A stretch of 11,055 nucleotides of DNA from positions 1 to 11,055 of the forward strand of contig JBDLII010000068.1 in assembly GCA_039714995.1 (NCBI GenBank), written 5' to 3'. This document shows positions 1 to 6,389 of this stretch, in pieces. The stretch is from Sva-25 sp039714995. Its GTDB lineage: Bacteria > Pseudomonadota > Gammaproteobacteria > Chromatiales > Chromatiaceae. The first letter of the stretch is position 1. Every line of letters starts with the position of its first letter. The notes below the pieces were generated by a model. That model saw only the letters and a program-made list of their open reading frames with translations, was not told where the DNA came from and did not search any database. Position numbers and translations under genes: made by a program.

Positions 1-841
1 CGATGATCTCGTCGATGCCGCTGCGCGAGAGCACGCAGGGCACCCCCATGGCAAGACCGCTCTCTCCATACTCGCCGTCAAGAATCGCAACCGTCGGCAG
101 GATACGACGCCGATTGTGGCTGATGGCGTCCACCATCGTCGCCACCGAGGCGCCGGGAGCATCATAGGCGCTGGAATTCTTGCGCAGCGCCAGGATTTCC
201 GCCCCGCCGGAACGGGTCCTGTCGATGATCTGCTGCATGCGCTCAGCTTCGATGAAATGCGACAGCGGTATGCCGTTGACGGTGCAAAACCGCGGCAGAG
301 GCACCATGGTATCGCCATGGCCGCCCAGGACGATAGTCGTGATATCCCGTGCTGAAAAACCGGTCTCCATGGCGATGAATGCCGCCATGCGCGAAGAGTC
401 CAGCACTCCCGCCTGGCCGAGGATGCGGGAGCGGTCCCAGCCGGTGCGCTGCCACGCATGCCAGGTCAGGATATCGACAGGATTGCTCACCAGCAGCAGC
501 ATGCAATCAGGCGCATAGAGCATCACATCGTCCAGAATGCCGTCCAGGATGGCGATGTTGGTTTCCAGTACGTCTGAACGTGACATACCCGGCTTGCGCG
601 GCACACCCGCCGTCACCACCACGAGCTCGGAATCCTGCATCGCAGCAGGGTCGTTGCTCCCCGTGACCCGGGTATCGAATTCAAAGAACGGTGCGGTCTG
701 ATAGATATCCAGCGCCATTCCCTGGGGGGCGTCTTCGCGGATATCGATCAATACCACCTCGCTGCATAACTCCTCCTCTGCCAGGATCTGCGCACTGGTT
801 TCTCCCACGCGCCCGGCGCCAATGATGGTGATTTTTTTCAT
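1..841 (-). CDS. mdh: Malate dehydrogenase, LDH-like type (3' end cut by window edge)
   Basis: NAD-dependent malate dehydrogenase interconverting malate and oxaloacetate in the TCA cycle; cytoplasmic. The first 280 residues are present. The family is usually about 310 aa, so roughly 30 C-terminal residues lie beyond base 1. Seen in the translation: a Rossmann GAGRVG motif (residues 8-13); Asp33 at the end of the second strand, which favours NAD over NADP; the mobile substrate loop PRKPGMSR (81-88) with Arg82 and Arg88; SNPVD (119-123); the LDSSR segment with Asp148 and Arg151; and GGHGD (173-177) with catalytic His175. Arg82, where lactate dehydrogenases have Gln, supports malate rather than lactate. 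The start follows a strong GGAGGA site. Its upstream gap is mostly filled by a 161-bp repeat, so the promoter must lie in or beyond that repeat. Function is confident; calling it mdh rather than a related 2-hydroxyacid dehydrogenase rests on the Arg loop. Confidence 0.95.
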   Translation of the reverse strand, partial: MKKITIIGAGRVGETSAQILAEEELCSEVVLIDIREDAPQGMALDIYQTAPFFEFDTRVTGSNDPAAMQDSELVVVTAGVPRKPGMSRSDVLETNIAILDGILDDVMLYAPDCMLLLVSNPVDILTWHAWQRTGWDRSRILGQAGVLDSSRMAAFIAMETGFSARDITTIVLGGHGDTMVPLPRFCTVNGIPLSHFIEAERMQQIIDRTRSGGAEILALRKNSSAYDAPGASVATMVDAISHNRRRILPTVAILDGEYGESGLAMGVPCVLSRSGIDEII

Positions 842-849
842 ATTGATTC

Positions 850-855
850 TCCTCC
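850..855 (-). promoter_or_regulatory. Ribosome binding site of mdh
   Basis: On the minus strand GGAGGA lies 8 nt before the mdh ATG. It is the strongest Shine-Dalgarno match among the gene starts in this window and fixes the start of mdh at 841. Confidence 0.85.
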
Positions 856-936
856 AAAAGGGTGGTCTGATCGAATTGTCATTGCGAGGAGCGTAGCGAC
901 GAAGCAATCTCTAACCTGTTGGTATCCAAGCATGAG

Positions 937-942
937 ATTATA
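937..942 (-). promoter_or_regulatory. Possible -10 box for mdh inside repeat copy 1
   Basis: A perfect TATAAT reads on the minus strand inside the part of the repeat that is identical in both copies, about 95 nt upstream of mdh. No good -35 hexamer stands 16-18 nt before it, and there is no extended -10 TG, so this is a weak candidate. It matters because 161 of the 215 bases between the CAP gene and mdh are repeat. Confidence 0.25.
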
Positions 943-1013
943 AATTACATCCTTGTAATTTACCCTTCGGGTCGCGCCCGCCTGGCGCGTTCAATTTTGC
1001 TCCAAGCAAAATT
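941..1013. other. Four consecutive hairpins in the core of repeat copy 1
   Basis: Perfect inverted repeats follow one another almost without spacing: TAAATTAC/GTAATTTA (941-948 with 955-962, 6-nt loop), ACCC/GGGT (962-965 with 969-972), CGCGCC/GGCGCG (973-978 with 984-989) and AATTTTGCT/AGCAAAATT (993-1001 with 1005-1013, 3-nt loop). All four are unchanged in copy 2 at +1920. None is followed by a convincing T-run in either direction, so I do not call them intrinsic terminators. Confidence 0.8.
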
Positions 1014-1056
1014 AGTGCTGCGCTGCGCTCGCAATGACATATAAGTCAGAAATCTC

Positions 1057-2721
1057 CTAGCGGCAACCGGTCAGCTGAAAATCCGCCTTGCGATCCCGGG
1101 AGAATTCGACGCCCACCCTGCCACAGCGGCTGGCTTCGACACGCAACTCGACGGTATCCGGGTCGATCACTTTCAACTGCATCTCGATTCCCTGCGGAAA
1201 CCGGGTGCTCACCTGGCTGGTGGCCGGTCGATGACCTCCGTGACTGACAGGCCAGTAGAGGACATAGTCCGTGTTGACATGGAGTGTGCGCCGCCTGTTT
1301 TTTGCGCTCAGATCGATCATCTCTCCTCCCGGGTCACGCGTGGCAAAAGACCACTCAACGCGACGCCGCTCGTTGTCGAGTTGCAACTCGGCAACCGCCC
1401 GGTAGTGACTATTCCACTGCAGCCGCCGCACCGGAAAGAGCGCAAACTGATGCACGGTGAAGCGGTCGTTGGGATCATTATTCTTGCTCATCGGCGGCAG
1501 GATATCGACGCTGGCCCATTCATCCCCGCTCTTTCGATACAGCATGAAGCTGACCACAGAGGCCTTTTCCCAGGTGGCGGGATTGACCTGAATCGATAGC
1601 GGATAGCCCGATACCGAGAAATCCGGCAGCGGGTCCGGATCCTCTTCAAAAAACGCCGGAGGGATATCGGTGGCACCATCCGCCGGCCAGACGACCAGCG
1701 CGGGGTTCCGCCGCCGCATCTCCAGCAGCCGCTGTTGCAGATATTCAGGACGCACCTGCAGCGGGTTGTGCGAGCAAAAAAGCTGGTAGCTCGCCGACTC
1801 CCTGTAGCGGCCGAATTCGGGCGTGCTCGCACAGATATCCCTGTACCAGTTTTCGTTCACGCGGGCCTTGCTGTCACAGATGGTGTAGTAGCGTCCGCTG
1901 TGTGGATAGCGCGCCTCGGCCGGCGGGCTTGCACAGAGTTGATCGAACCACCCCTTGCGCACCTTCCGGCGGCCATCACAAAGGGTGTAGTAGCGCCCCG
2001 GGCCCTGCAACAGTGCAGCCGCGGGGGGCTGCTGGCAAAAGCGCCGCATATAACCGGCATCAAGACGGGCATGGTTGGCGCAGGCTTCATGCCAGGGCTC
2101 CTTGTAGAGCGCCCGCGACGGAATCTGTTGGCACAGGTTATCGTGATAACTGCCGCTGACGAGTGTATCGAGACAGTAGACAGGTGGTGTAAAGAGCGCT
2201 TCGCTGTCAGGGCTGGTGCAGAGCCCGCGCAGATCGGAGCGTCCAAGCTCGAACACCTGCACCCCATTCTCCCCGGCAATGCCGATTTCATCGACTGTAA
2301 AATCCAGGAAGGTAAAACGGTGATAGATGGCGCTCATCAGGCCGTCGATCGCGGCATACACATCCATCTCCGCATCGCCCTGGCTGACATTCTCGAGAAC
2401 AACATCATGCGGATAGCCTGCGTGCTGCACGCGCTGTGCGACCTTTTCGCCGGTAAAATAGTTGCCGTCCGGCAATTCGGCATGCGCTGAATGCAGCGGC
2501 TGCCCGCCGTCGCTCCAGTGATTGTTCGCCAGGTAAGCGGCATGATTTGCCGCCGCCCTGGCCAGCGCAGGCTGCTGCTGCAGCGTCGTCATTCCCGCCT
2601 GGGAGCGCAGCTGGTTGAGATAGGAAAGCCCCCCTGCAAGACTCCATCCGGGCAGCGTCCATACGAGCAGTAGCAGAGGGGGGAGTATGAAATGGCGATG
2701 ACTGAAACTGATACTTCCCAT
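1057..2721 (-). CDS. Secreted CAP-domain protein with five Cys-repeat units and C-terminal beta region
   Basis: A 554-aa probable exported protein. Residues 1-29 form a signal peptide: basic SHRH, hydrophobic LPPLLLLVWTLPGW, likely cleavage after SLA. Residues about 33-160 resemble a CAP/SCP (PR-1-like) domain, with LNQLRSQAGM, ALARAAANHAAYL, GENVS-like LENVSQGD and FLDFTVDEIGIA. His/Glu residues typical of CAP cavities occur (His60, His77, His80, Glu110, His134), but I cannot assign them. Residues 168-316 hold ten cysteines (168, 183, 197, 214, 229, 248, 263, 282, 297, 316) in five tandem units of about 32-34 aa; GRYYTLCD and GRYYTICD mark units 3 and 4. Residues about 339-463 look like an Ig-like beta domain (ADGATDIPPAF, PLPDFSVSGYPLSI). 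Two last cysteines (533, 553) could pair. The biochemical role is unknown. The ATG has only a weak upstream purine stretch (GAGTAGAG). The gene is bracketed by the two 161-bp repeats. Confidence 0.85.
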   Translation of the reverse strand: MGSISFSHRHFILPPLLLLVWTLPGWSLAGGLSYLNQLRSQAGMTTLQQQPALARAAANHAAYLANNHWSDGGQPLHSAHAELPDGNYFTGEKVAQRVQHAGYPHDVVLENVSQGDAEMDVYAAIDGLMSAIYHRFTFLDFTVDEIGIAGENGVQVFELGRSDLRGLCTSPDSEALFTPPVYCLDTLVSGSYHDNLCQQIPSRALYKEPWHEACANHARLDAGYMRRFCQQPPAAALLQGPGRYYTLCDGRRKVRKGWFDQLCASPPAEARYPHSGRYYTICDSKARVNENWYRDICASTPEFGRYRESASYQLFCSHNPLQVRPEYLQQRLLEMRRRNPALVVWPADGATDIPPAFFEEDPDPLPDFSVSGYPLSIQVNPATWEKASVVSFMLYRKSGDEWASVDILPPMSKNNDPNDRFTVHQFALFPVRRLQWNSHYRAVAELQLDNERRRVEWSFATRDPGGEMIDLSAKNRRRTLHVNTDYVLYWPVSHGGHRPATSQVSTRFPQGIEMQLKVIDPDTVELRVEASRCGRVGVEFSRDRKADFQLTGCR

Positions 2722-2736
2722 TGGGTCACTCTACTC

Positions 2737-2762
2737 GTCAATCCGGCGCAGACCGGGATGAC
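2737..2762. repeat. 26-bp imperfect palindrome in the leader of the CAP gene
   Basis: Ten-base arms (2737-2746 and 2753-2762) pair at 8 of 10 positions around a 6-base centre. The sequence resembles the widespread GTCATTCCGGCGCAGGCCGGAATGAC class of bacterial palindromic repeats (recognition from memory, not a search). It lies 15 nt upstream of the CAP-protein start and would form a hairpin in the leader mRNA, interrupted by a 2x2 mismatch. Confidence 0.55.
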
Positions 2763-2797
2763 AATGTCGTTATGCTTGAGGAAGCTCTGGTCGAATC

Positions 2798-2958
2798 GTC
2801 ATTGCGAGGAGCGCAGCGACGAAGCAATCTCTAACCCATGGATATTCAGGCATGAGATTATAAATTACATCCTTGTAATTTACCCTTCGGGTCGCGCCCG
2901 CCTGGCGCGTTCAATTTTGCTCCAAGCAAAATTAGTGCCGCGCTTAGCTCGCAATGAC
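2798..2958. repeat. 161-bp hairpin-rich dispersed repeat, copy 2
   Basis: Second copy of the element at 878-1038, in the same orientation and offset by exactly 1,920 bp, with the same 11-bp ends and the four core hairpins at 2861-2933. Differences from copy 1 are one in the left arm, six within 2836-2849 and three near the right end (2939, 2945, 2946). It sits about 76 nt upstream of the CAP-protein start, mirroring copy 1 upstream of mdh. Six bases outside the left end (TCGAAT) are also shared, so the true boundary may be slightly further left. Confidence 0.85.
2857..2862 (-). promoter_or_regulatory. Possible -10 box for the CAP gene inside repeat copy 2
   Basis: The same minus-strand TATAAT as in copy 1, here about 135 nt upstream of the CAP-protein start. 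It has no convincing -35 partner. It is listed because both genes behind a repeat copy would share it. Confidence 0.2.
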
Positions 2959-3031
2959 ACCAAGTGGTGAGTTAATCAGATGCTCCCCAAGCAGACTCCA
3001 TTCTTTACTGCCTCCTGGAGAAGAGGGAGAG

Positions 3032-3367
3032 CTATTTGTTCTTCAGCTCCTCGTCGATCTCCTTTTCGCTCGCCAGCCAGTCCGCATGCTCGTGACCCGG
3101 CTCGAAGTTGCGCTCCATGGCGCGAAAATAGGCCCTTGTCTGGATCATGACATAACGCATCTGCTGATCGACTACAGCGGCTGCTTTTTTTGCTGCCGCT
3201 TTTTTGGGCGTTGCTTTTTTAGGTGCCGCTTTCTTTGGTGCCGCTTTCTTTGGCGCCGCTTTCTTTGGTGCCGCTTTTTTAGCGACGCTCTTCTTTGCCA
3301 CGACCTTCTTCTTCGCGACCTTCTTTTTTGAAACCGCCTTCTTTTTTGCTACTGTTTTCTTGCTCAC
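3032..3367 (-). CDS. Histone H1-/AlgP-like Lys-Ala-Pro-rich protein with DUF2934 C-terminus
   Basis: A 111-aa basic protein, probably a DNA- or nucleoid-binding protein. Residues 1-29 are almost only Lys, Val, Ala and Ser. Residues 30-64 are seven five-residue units: four KKAAP, one KKATP, two KKAAA. Residues about 66-108 carry a compact region, RAYFRAMERNFEPGHEHADW followed by LASEKEI, that fits DUF2934. Lys/Ala/Pro tails of this kind occur in AlgP of Pseudomonas and bacterial H1-like proteins. DNA binding is inferred from charge; DUF2934 function is unknown to me. I chose a GTG start at 3367 because the Lys-rich tail begins there and a GAGAGAG purine run sits just upstream. An ATG at 3445 would add 26 residues unlike the rest. 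It follows pmbA after 103 nt and may have its own promoter. Confidence 0.85.
   Translation of the reverse strand: MSKKTVAKKKAVSKKKVAKKKVVAKKSVAKKAAPKKAAPKKAAPKKAAPKKATPKKAAAKKAAAVVDQQMRYVMIQTRAYFRAMERNFEPGHEHADWLASEKEIDEELKNK
3222..3281 (-). repeat. Four near-perfect 15-bp tandem repeats encoding KKAAP
   Basis: On the plus strand the unit GGTGCCGCTTTCTTT recurs at 3222, 3237, 3252 (one change, GGC) and 3267 (ends TTTTTTA). The coding repeat continues more loosely on both sides, across 3176-3280. Low divergence at the DNA level suggests recent duplication or slippage, so copy number may vary between strains without breaking the frame. Confidence 0.85.
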
Positions 3368-3416
3368 TATTACTCTCTCTGAATGGTTATTGAATGGTTG
3401 GTTAACTGCCTTGCAT

Positions 3417-3445
3417 TCTATATGAAAACGATAGATTGCCTGCAA
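3417..3445 (-). promoter_or_regulatory. Weak candidate promoter of the histone-like gene
   Basis: On the minus strand TTGCAG (3440-3445) and TATAGA (3417-3422) are spaced by 17 nt, about 50 nt upstream of the GTG start. TAGAAT at 3415-3420 is an alternative -10. The match is modest, so this only shows that the 103-nt gap after pmbA could carry a promoter. Confidence 0.25.
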
Positions 3446-3470
3446 GATTATTTGGCTTGCCGCAGTCGTT

Positions 3471-4811
3471 TTACTCGCCGGCGATCATCATCGACTCGAT
3501 CAGCCAGGAACCGGTGCGTATGCTGCCCGGATAGTCATCATCGTTGCCCACGGCCACCAACTGCCGGAACATCGTTTTCAGGTTTCCGGCGATGGTGATC
3601 TCCTCCACCGGGTACTGGATCTCACCGTTTTCCACCCAGAAGCCGCTGGCGCCGCGCGAATAGTCCCCGGTTATCTGGTTGACTCCCTGGCCCATCAGTT
3701 CGGTCACCACCAGCCCGGTGTCCATCGTCTTCAGCAACGCAGCAAAATCCTGGTCACCCATAGCGATCGAGAGATTGCGCACACCGCCGGCATTGCCGGT
3801 GGTCTGCAGGCCCAGTTTGCGTGCCGAGTAGCTGCCCAGCACATAGCTCTTGAGGATGCCGTCCGCCACCAGGTCGCGTCGCTTTGTCGCCACGCCCTCG
3901 GCATCAAAGGCTGCGCTCGACAACCCCTGAATGAGATAGGGGTTCTCCTCGACATTGACCCATTGCGGAAAGATGGCAGTATCCAGCGCATCCAGCAGAA
4001 AGGAGGCGCGGCGATAGAGTGCCGAGCCGCTGATGGCGTGAACAAGATTGTTGAACAGGCCTGCCGCGGTTTCGGCGCGAAACAGCACCGGCGCCTGACG
4101 GGTCTTCAGTTTGCGCCCGTTGAGACGCGCAAGCGCACGCTGCGCGGCGCGCTCACCAATGTCTGCGGCTTCAGCCAGCGCTGCCGAAGAGCGCGCCGTG
4201 CTGTACCAGTAGTCACGCTGCATGGAGTCGCCCTGCTGTGCAATGACGCTGCAACTGAGCGAATGGTGGCTGCTCGGGTAACCATGCAGGAAGCCATGGG
4301 TATTGCCGTAGACACCGACAGCCTCGCCGGTATTGAGCGTCGCCCCTTCGGAGTTGCTGATCCGCGGATCATAGTCACGCGCGGCGGACTCGCACTCCAC
4401 CGCTAGCCCCAGGGCCTGTTGAATATCGAGATCCCAGGGATGATAGAGCTCCAGGTCCGGAAACTCGGTCGCCATCAGCGCGGCATCCGCAAGCCCCGCA
4501 TACTCATCCTCAGCGGTGTGTTTTGCAATCGCGCAGGCGGCGCTCACGGCTTCATGAATCGCCTCGCCGGAGAGTTCGGCCGTTGAGGCCGTGCCCTTGT
4601 GGTGGCCGAAATAGACGCTGATACTGAGGCTGTTGTCGCGCGTATGCTCAATCGTCTCAGGCTCCCCCAGGCGCACTGTCGCCGACAGCCCCATGTCACT
4701 ACGGGCGGCAACTTCCGCTGATGAGGCGCCCTGGCGCACGGCCTCCCGGAGCACATCGTCGACAAGCTGCCGGAGCTGCGCCTCTTTCTGCTGCTGATCA
4801 AACTGCATCAT
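3471..4811 (-). CDS. pmbA: Metalloprotease subunit PmbA/TldE
   Basis: Non-catalytic partner of TldD. In E. coli the TldD–TldE heterodimer removes the leader from microcin B17 and degrades unfolded peptides such as the antitoxin CcdA (family knowledge). This protein is 446 aa, close to the E. coli 450. It has an N-terminal region with RQGASSAEVAA (26-36) and SLSISVYFGHHKGTAS (61-76), and a C-terminal domain with TTGNAGG (337-343) and the conserved run from ELMGQGVNQITGDYSRGASG (371-390) to EEITIAGNL (403-411). As expected for PmbA there is no HExxxH motif. The ATG overlaps the tldD stop as ATGA, and a second ATG follows directly. Overlap indicates translational coupling and roughly equal synthesis of the two subunits. 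No leader-peptide substrate gene is visible nearby. Confidence 0.96.
   Translation of the reverse strand: MMQFDQQQKEAQLRQLVDDVLREAVRQGASSAEVAARSDMGLSATVRLGEPETIEHTRDNSLSISVYFGHHKGTASTAELSGEAIHEAVSAACAIAKHTAEDEYAGLADAALMATEFPDLELYHPWDLDIQQALGLAVECESAARDYDPRISNSEGATLNTGEAVGVYGNTHGFLHGYPSSHHSLSCSVIAQQGDSMQRDYWYSTARSSAALAEAADIGERAAQRALARLNGRKLKTRQAPVLFRAETAAGLFNNLVHAISGSALYRRASFLLDALDTAIFPQWVNVEENPYLIQGLSSAAFDAEGVATKRRDLVADGILKSYVLGSYSARKLGLQTTGNAGGVRNLSIAMGDQDFAALLKTMDTGLVVTELMGQGVNQITGDYSRGASGFWVENGEIQYPVEEITIAGNLKTMFRQLVAVGNDDDYPGSIRTGSWLIESMMIAGE
4808..4811 (-). other. ATGA stop-start overlap of tldD and pmbA
   Basis: The tldD TGA stop (4810-4808) shares bases with the pmbA ATG (4811-4809). 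A weak AGGCGG-like site lies upstream inside tldD. Re-initiation by terminating ribosomes is the likely way pmbA is translated. Confidence 0.85.
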
Positions 4812-6238
4812 ACGGTACCGCCTATGGTCAGCTCATCGATTTTCAGCGTCGGCTGGCCGACCCCGACCGGTACGCTCTGCCCCTCCTTGCCGCAGACACC
4901 GATGCCGGGATCCAGCTGCAGATCGTTGCCGACCATGCTGATGCGGTTCATCACCTCCGGGCCGTTGCCGATCAGCGTGGCGCCCTTGACAGGCGAGCCG
5001 ACCTTGCCATTCTCGATCAGGTAGGCTTCGCTGGCGGAGAAGACAAATTTGCCGGAGGTGATATCCACCTGGCCGCCGCCAAAATTGACGGCATAGAGCC
5101 CCCTGTCGACACTGGCGATGATCTCCGCGGGGTCCTGCTCACCAGCGAGCATGTAGGTGTTGGTCATGCGCGGCATCGGCAGATGGGCATAGGACTCGCG
5201 ACGGCCGTTGCCGGTCGTCATGACACCCATCAGCGAGGCATTGTGCTTGTCCTGCATATAGCCCTTCAGAACCCCCTTCTCGATCAGCACCGTCTGCTGC
5301 GTGGCGGTGCCTTCATCATCCATGTTCAGTGAGCCACGCCGCTCAGCGAGCGTGCCGTCGTCCACCACGGTGCACAGCGGGGAGGCCACCCGCTCACCCA
5401 GCCGGCCGGCAAATGCCGAGGTCCCCTTGCGATTGAAGTCACCCTCCAGTCCGTGCCCGACGGCCTCGTGCAGCAGCACGCCAGGCCAGCCGGCGCCAAG
5501 CACGACCGGCATGGCGCCGGCCGGGGCATCGACGGCGCTGAGGTTGACCAGCGCCTGGCGTACGGCGTCACGCGCCAGCTCCAGGCCGCGGTTATCGCGG
5601 CTGAAGAACTCCAGCGTCGTGCGTCCGCCGGCGCCGGCAGTGCCCTGTTCACGCCGGCCGTCCTGCTCGACGATCACGTGCACGTTCATGCGCACCAGCG
5701 GACGAATATCACTGCGCAGCACGCCGTCACTGCCCGCCACCAGCACCAGCTCATAGGCGGCGACCAGGTTGGCGATCACCTGGCTGACGCGCACATCCTG
5801 GCTGCGCGCCTCCTGTTCGACCTGCTGCAACAGCTCGACCTTGGTGTCACGCGACAGCGTATCAAGCGGGTTTGTGGCGCCATAGAGCTGCTGCTCCCTG
5901 CCAGCGGCAGTGACAGCGATGCTTCTGTTCTGGCCGGCTCGTGCGATCGCCCGCGCCGTATCGGCAGCCTGTATCAGGTTGGGCAGTTGCAGTTCATCGG
6001 TGTAGGCAAAGCCGGTTTTTTCACCACTGATGGCGCGGATACCGGCACCCTGCTCGATACTGTAGGCGCCCTCCTTGACGATGCCATCCTCAAGTGTCCA
6101 GGCTTCCAGGCGGCTCGACTGAAAATAGATATCGGCAAAATCGATCTGATGACCGAGCAGGTGATCGAGCACATGGTCAAGGTGGCGCTGCTCCAGACCC
6201 GCAGGGGTCAGCAGCTGCTGTTCAACGATTTCCAGCAT
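4808..6238 (-). CDS. tldD: Metalloprotease subunit TldD
   Basis: Catalytic, zinc-binding half of the TldD/TldE protease; cytoplasmic. It is 476 aa against about 481 in E. coli and aligns in kind throughout: SGEKTGFAYTDELQLPNL (71-88), RPLVRMNVHVIVEQDGRREQ (179-198), the zinc motif HEAVGH (257-262), GLEGDFNRKGTS (263-274), NGRRESYAHLPMPRMTNTYM (344-363), NFGGGQVDITSGKFVFSASE (385-404) and GVCGKEGQS (447-455) with Cys449 as the probable third metal ligand. All key residues are intact. The start fits the family length, but its ribosome site is weak (GGAAA, about 12 nt upstream). It is separated from the nitrilase gene by 151 nt containing an imperfect palindrome, so it may have its own promoter or depend on read-through from yhdP. 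Confidence 0.97.
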   Translation of the reverse strand: MLEIVEQQLLTPAGLEQRHLDHVLDHLLGHQIDFADIYFQSSRLEAWTLEDGIVKEGAYSIEQGAGIRAISGEKTGFAYTDELQLPNLIQAADTARAIARAGQNRSIAVTAAGREQQLYGATNPLDTLSRDTKVELLQQVEQEARSQDVRVSQVIANLVAAYELVLVAGSDGVLRSDIRPLVRMNVHVIVEQDGRREQGTAGAGGRTTLEFFSRDNRGLELARDAVRQALVNLSAVDAPAGAMPVVLGAGWPGVLLHEAVGHGLEGDFNRKGTSAFAGRLGERVASPLCTVVDDGTLAERRGSLNMDDEGTATQQTVLIEKGVLKGYMQDKHNASLMGVMTTGNGRRESYAHLPMPRMTNTYMLAGEQDPAEIIASVDRGLYAVNFGGGQVDITSGKFVFSASEAYLIENGKVGSPVKGATLIGNGPEVMNRISMVGNDLQLDPGIGVCGKEGQSVPVGVGQPTLKIDELTIGGTV

Positions 6239-6291
6239 GAATGAATAATTTCCAAGATTGAAGTTGTAGAGAACGAGATTTCCTTTTCTTT

Positions 6292-6360
6292 ACCACGGAG
6301 CACACTGAAAACACGGAAATGAAAACAAGATGATTCAGAGTGGTCCTTGTGTTCAGTGGT
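6292..6360. repeat. Imperfect inverted repeat in the nitrilase–tldD gap
   Basis: Seventeen-base arms, ACCACGGAGCACACTGA (6292-6308) and the complement of 6344-6360, match at 13 of 17 positions. The motif resembles the widespread ACCACGGAG/CTCCGTGGT class of dispersed bacterial repeats (from memory). It sits inside what is otherwise a tight gene string. With no T-run at either end it is a poor intrinsic terminator, although the hairpin could affect read-through or mRNA stability. I found no convincing promoter in 6239-6389. Confidence 0.5.
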
Positions 6361-6389
6361 TCATATCCCTCTGATATGCAGAGAGGCCA

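Larger units (their letters stand above)
878..1038. repeat. 161-bp hairpin-rich dispersed repeat, copy 1 (MITE-like)
   Basis: Non-coding element with perfect 11-bp terminal inverted repeats, GTCATTGCGAG at 878-888 and its complement at 1028-1038. It is repeated in the same orientation at 2798-2958, with 10 mismatches in 161 positions and no gaps. The 89 bases 930-1018 are identical in both copies, while 6 of the 10 differences fall in 916-929. The outer arm belongs to the very common GTCATTGCGAGGAGCG...GAAGCAATC class of bacterial dispersed repeats (recognised from general knowledge, not searched). No target-site duplication is visible. It fills most of the gap between the CAP gene stop and the mdh start, so it lies in the mdh upstream region. 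No transposase is present, so if mobile it would be non-autonomous. Confidence 0.85.
2722..3031. other. 310-bp intergenic region made largely of repeats
   Basis: Gap between the CAP-protein start and the stop of the histone-like gene. It holds the palindrome at 2737-2762 and repeat copy 2 at 2798-2958. The remaining 2959-3031 shows no gene, no clear terminator with a T-run and no recognisable promoter. A plus-strand open frame through here reads repeat-derived peptide (CEERSDEAI) and is not a gene. Confidence 0.75.

Noticed and set aside
1735..2490. Plus-strand open frame of 251 codons opposite the CAP gene
   Set aside because: It lies wholly antisense to the CAP-protein gene, and its sequence resembles no protein family I know. 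The CAP reading has a signal peptide and ordered domains.
878..2958. The two 161-bp repeats as a CRISPR or composite transposon
   Set aside because: There are only two copies with a gene between them, no short regular spacers, no transposase and no target-site duplication. A MITE-like repeat pair is the safer description.
2692..2970. Plus-strand open frame of 92 codons
   Set aside because: It reads through repeat copy 2 and contains CEERSDEAI and RLARNDT, the typical spurious translations of the GTCATTGCGAG repeat.
3204..3425. Plus-strand open frame rich in Phe and Ala (FFGAA repeats)
   Set aside because: It is the mirror of the Lys/Ala repeat gene; its regularity comes from the 15-bp repeats on the other strand.
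5453..6244. Plus-strand open frame of 263 codons opposite tldD
   Set aside because: Antisense to tldD, which keeps its full motif set. No ribosome site or family resemblance supports the shadow frame.
6369..6383. Small hairpin CTCTG/CAGAG just after the nitrilase stop as a terminator
   Set aside because: Only a 5-bp stem and no following T-run on the minus strand.
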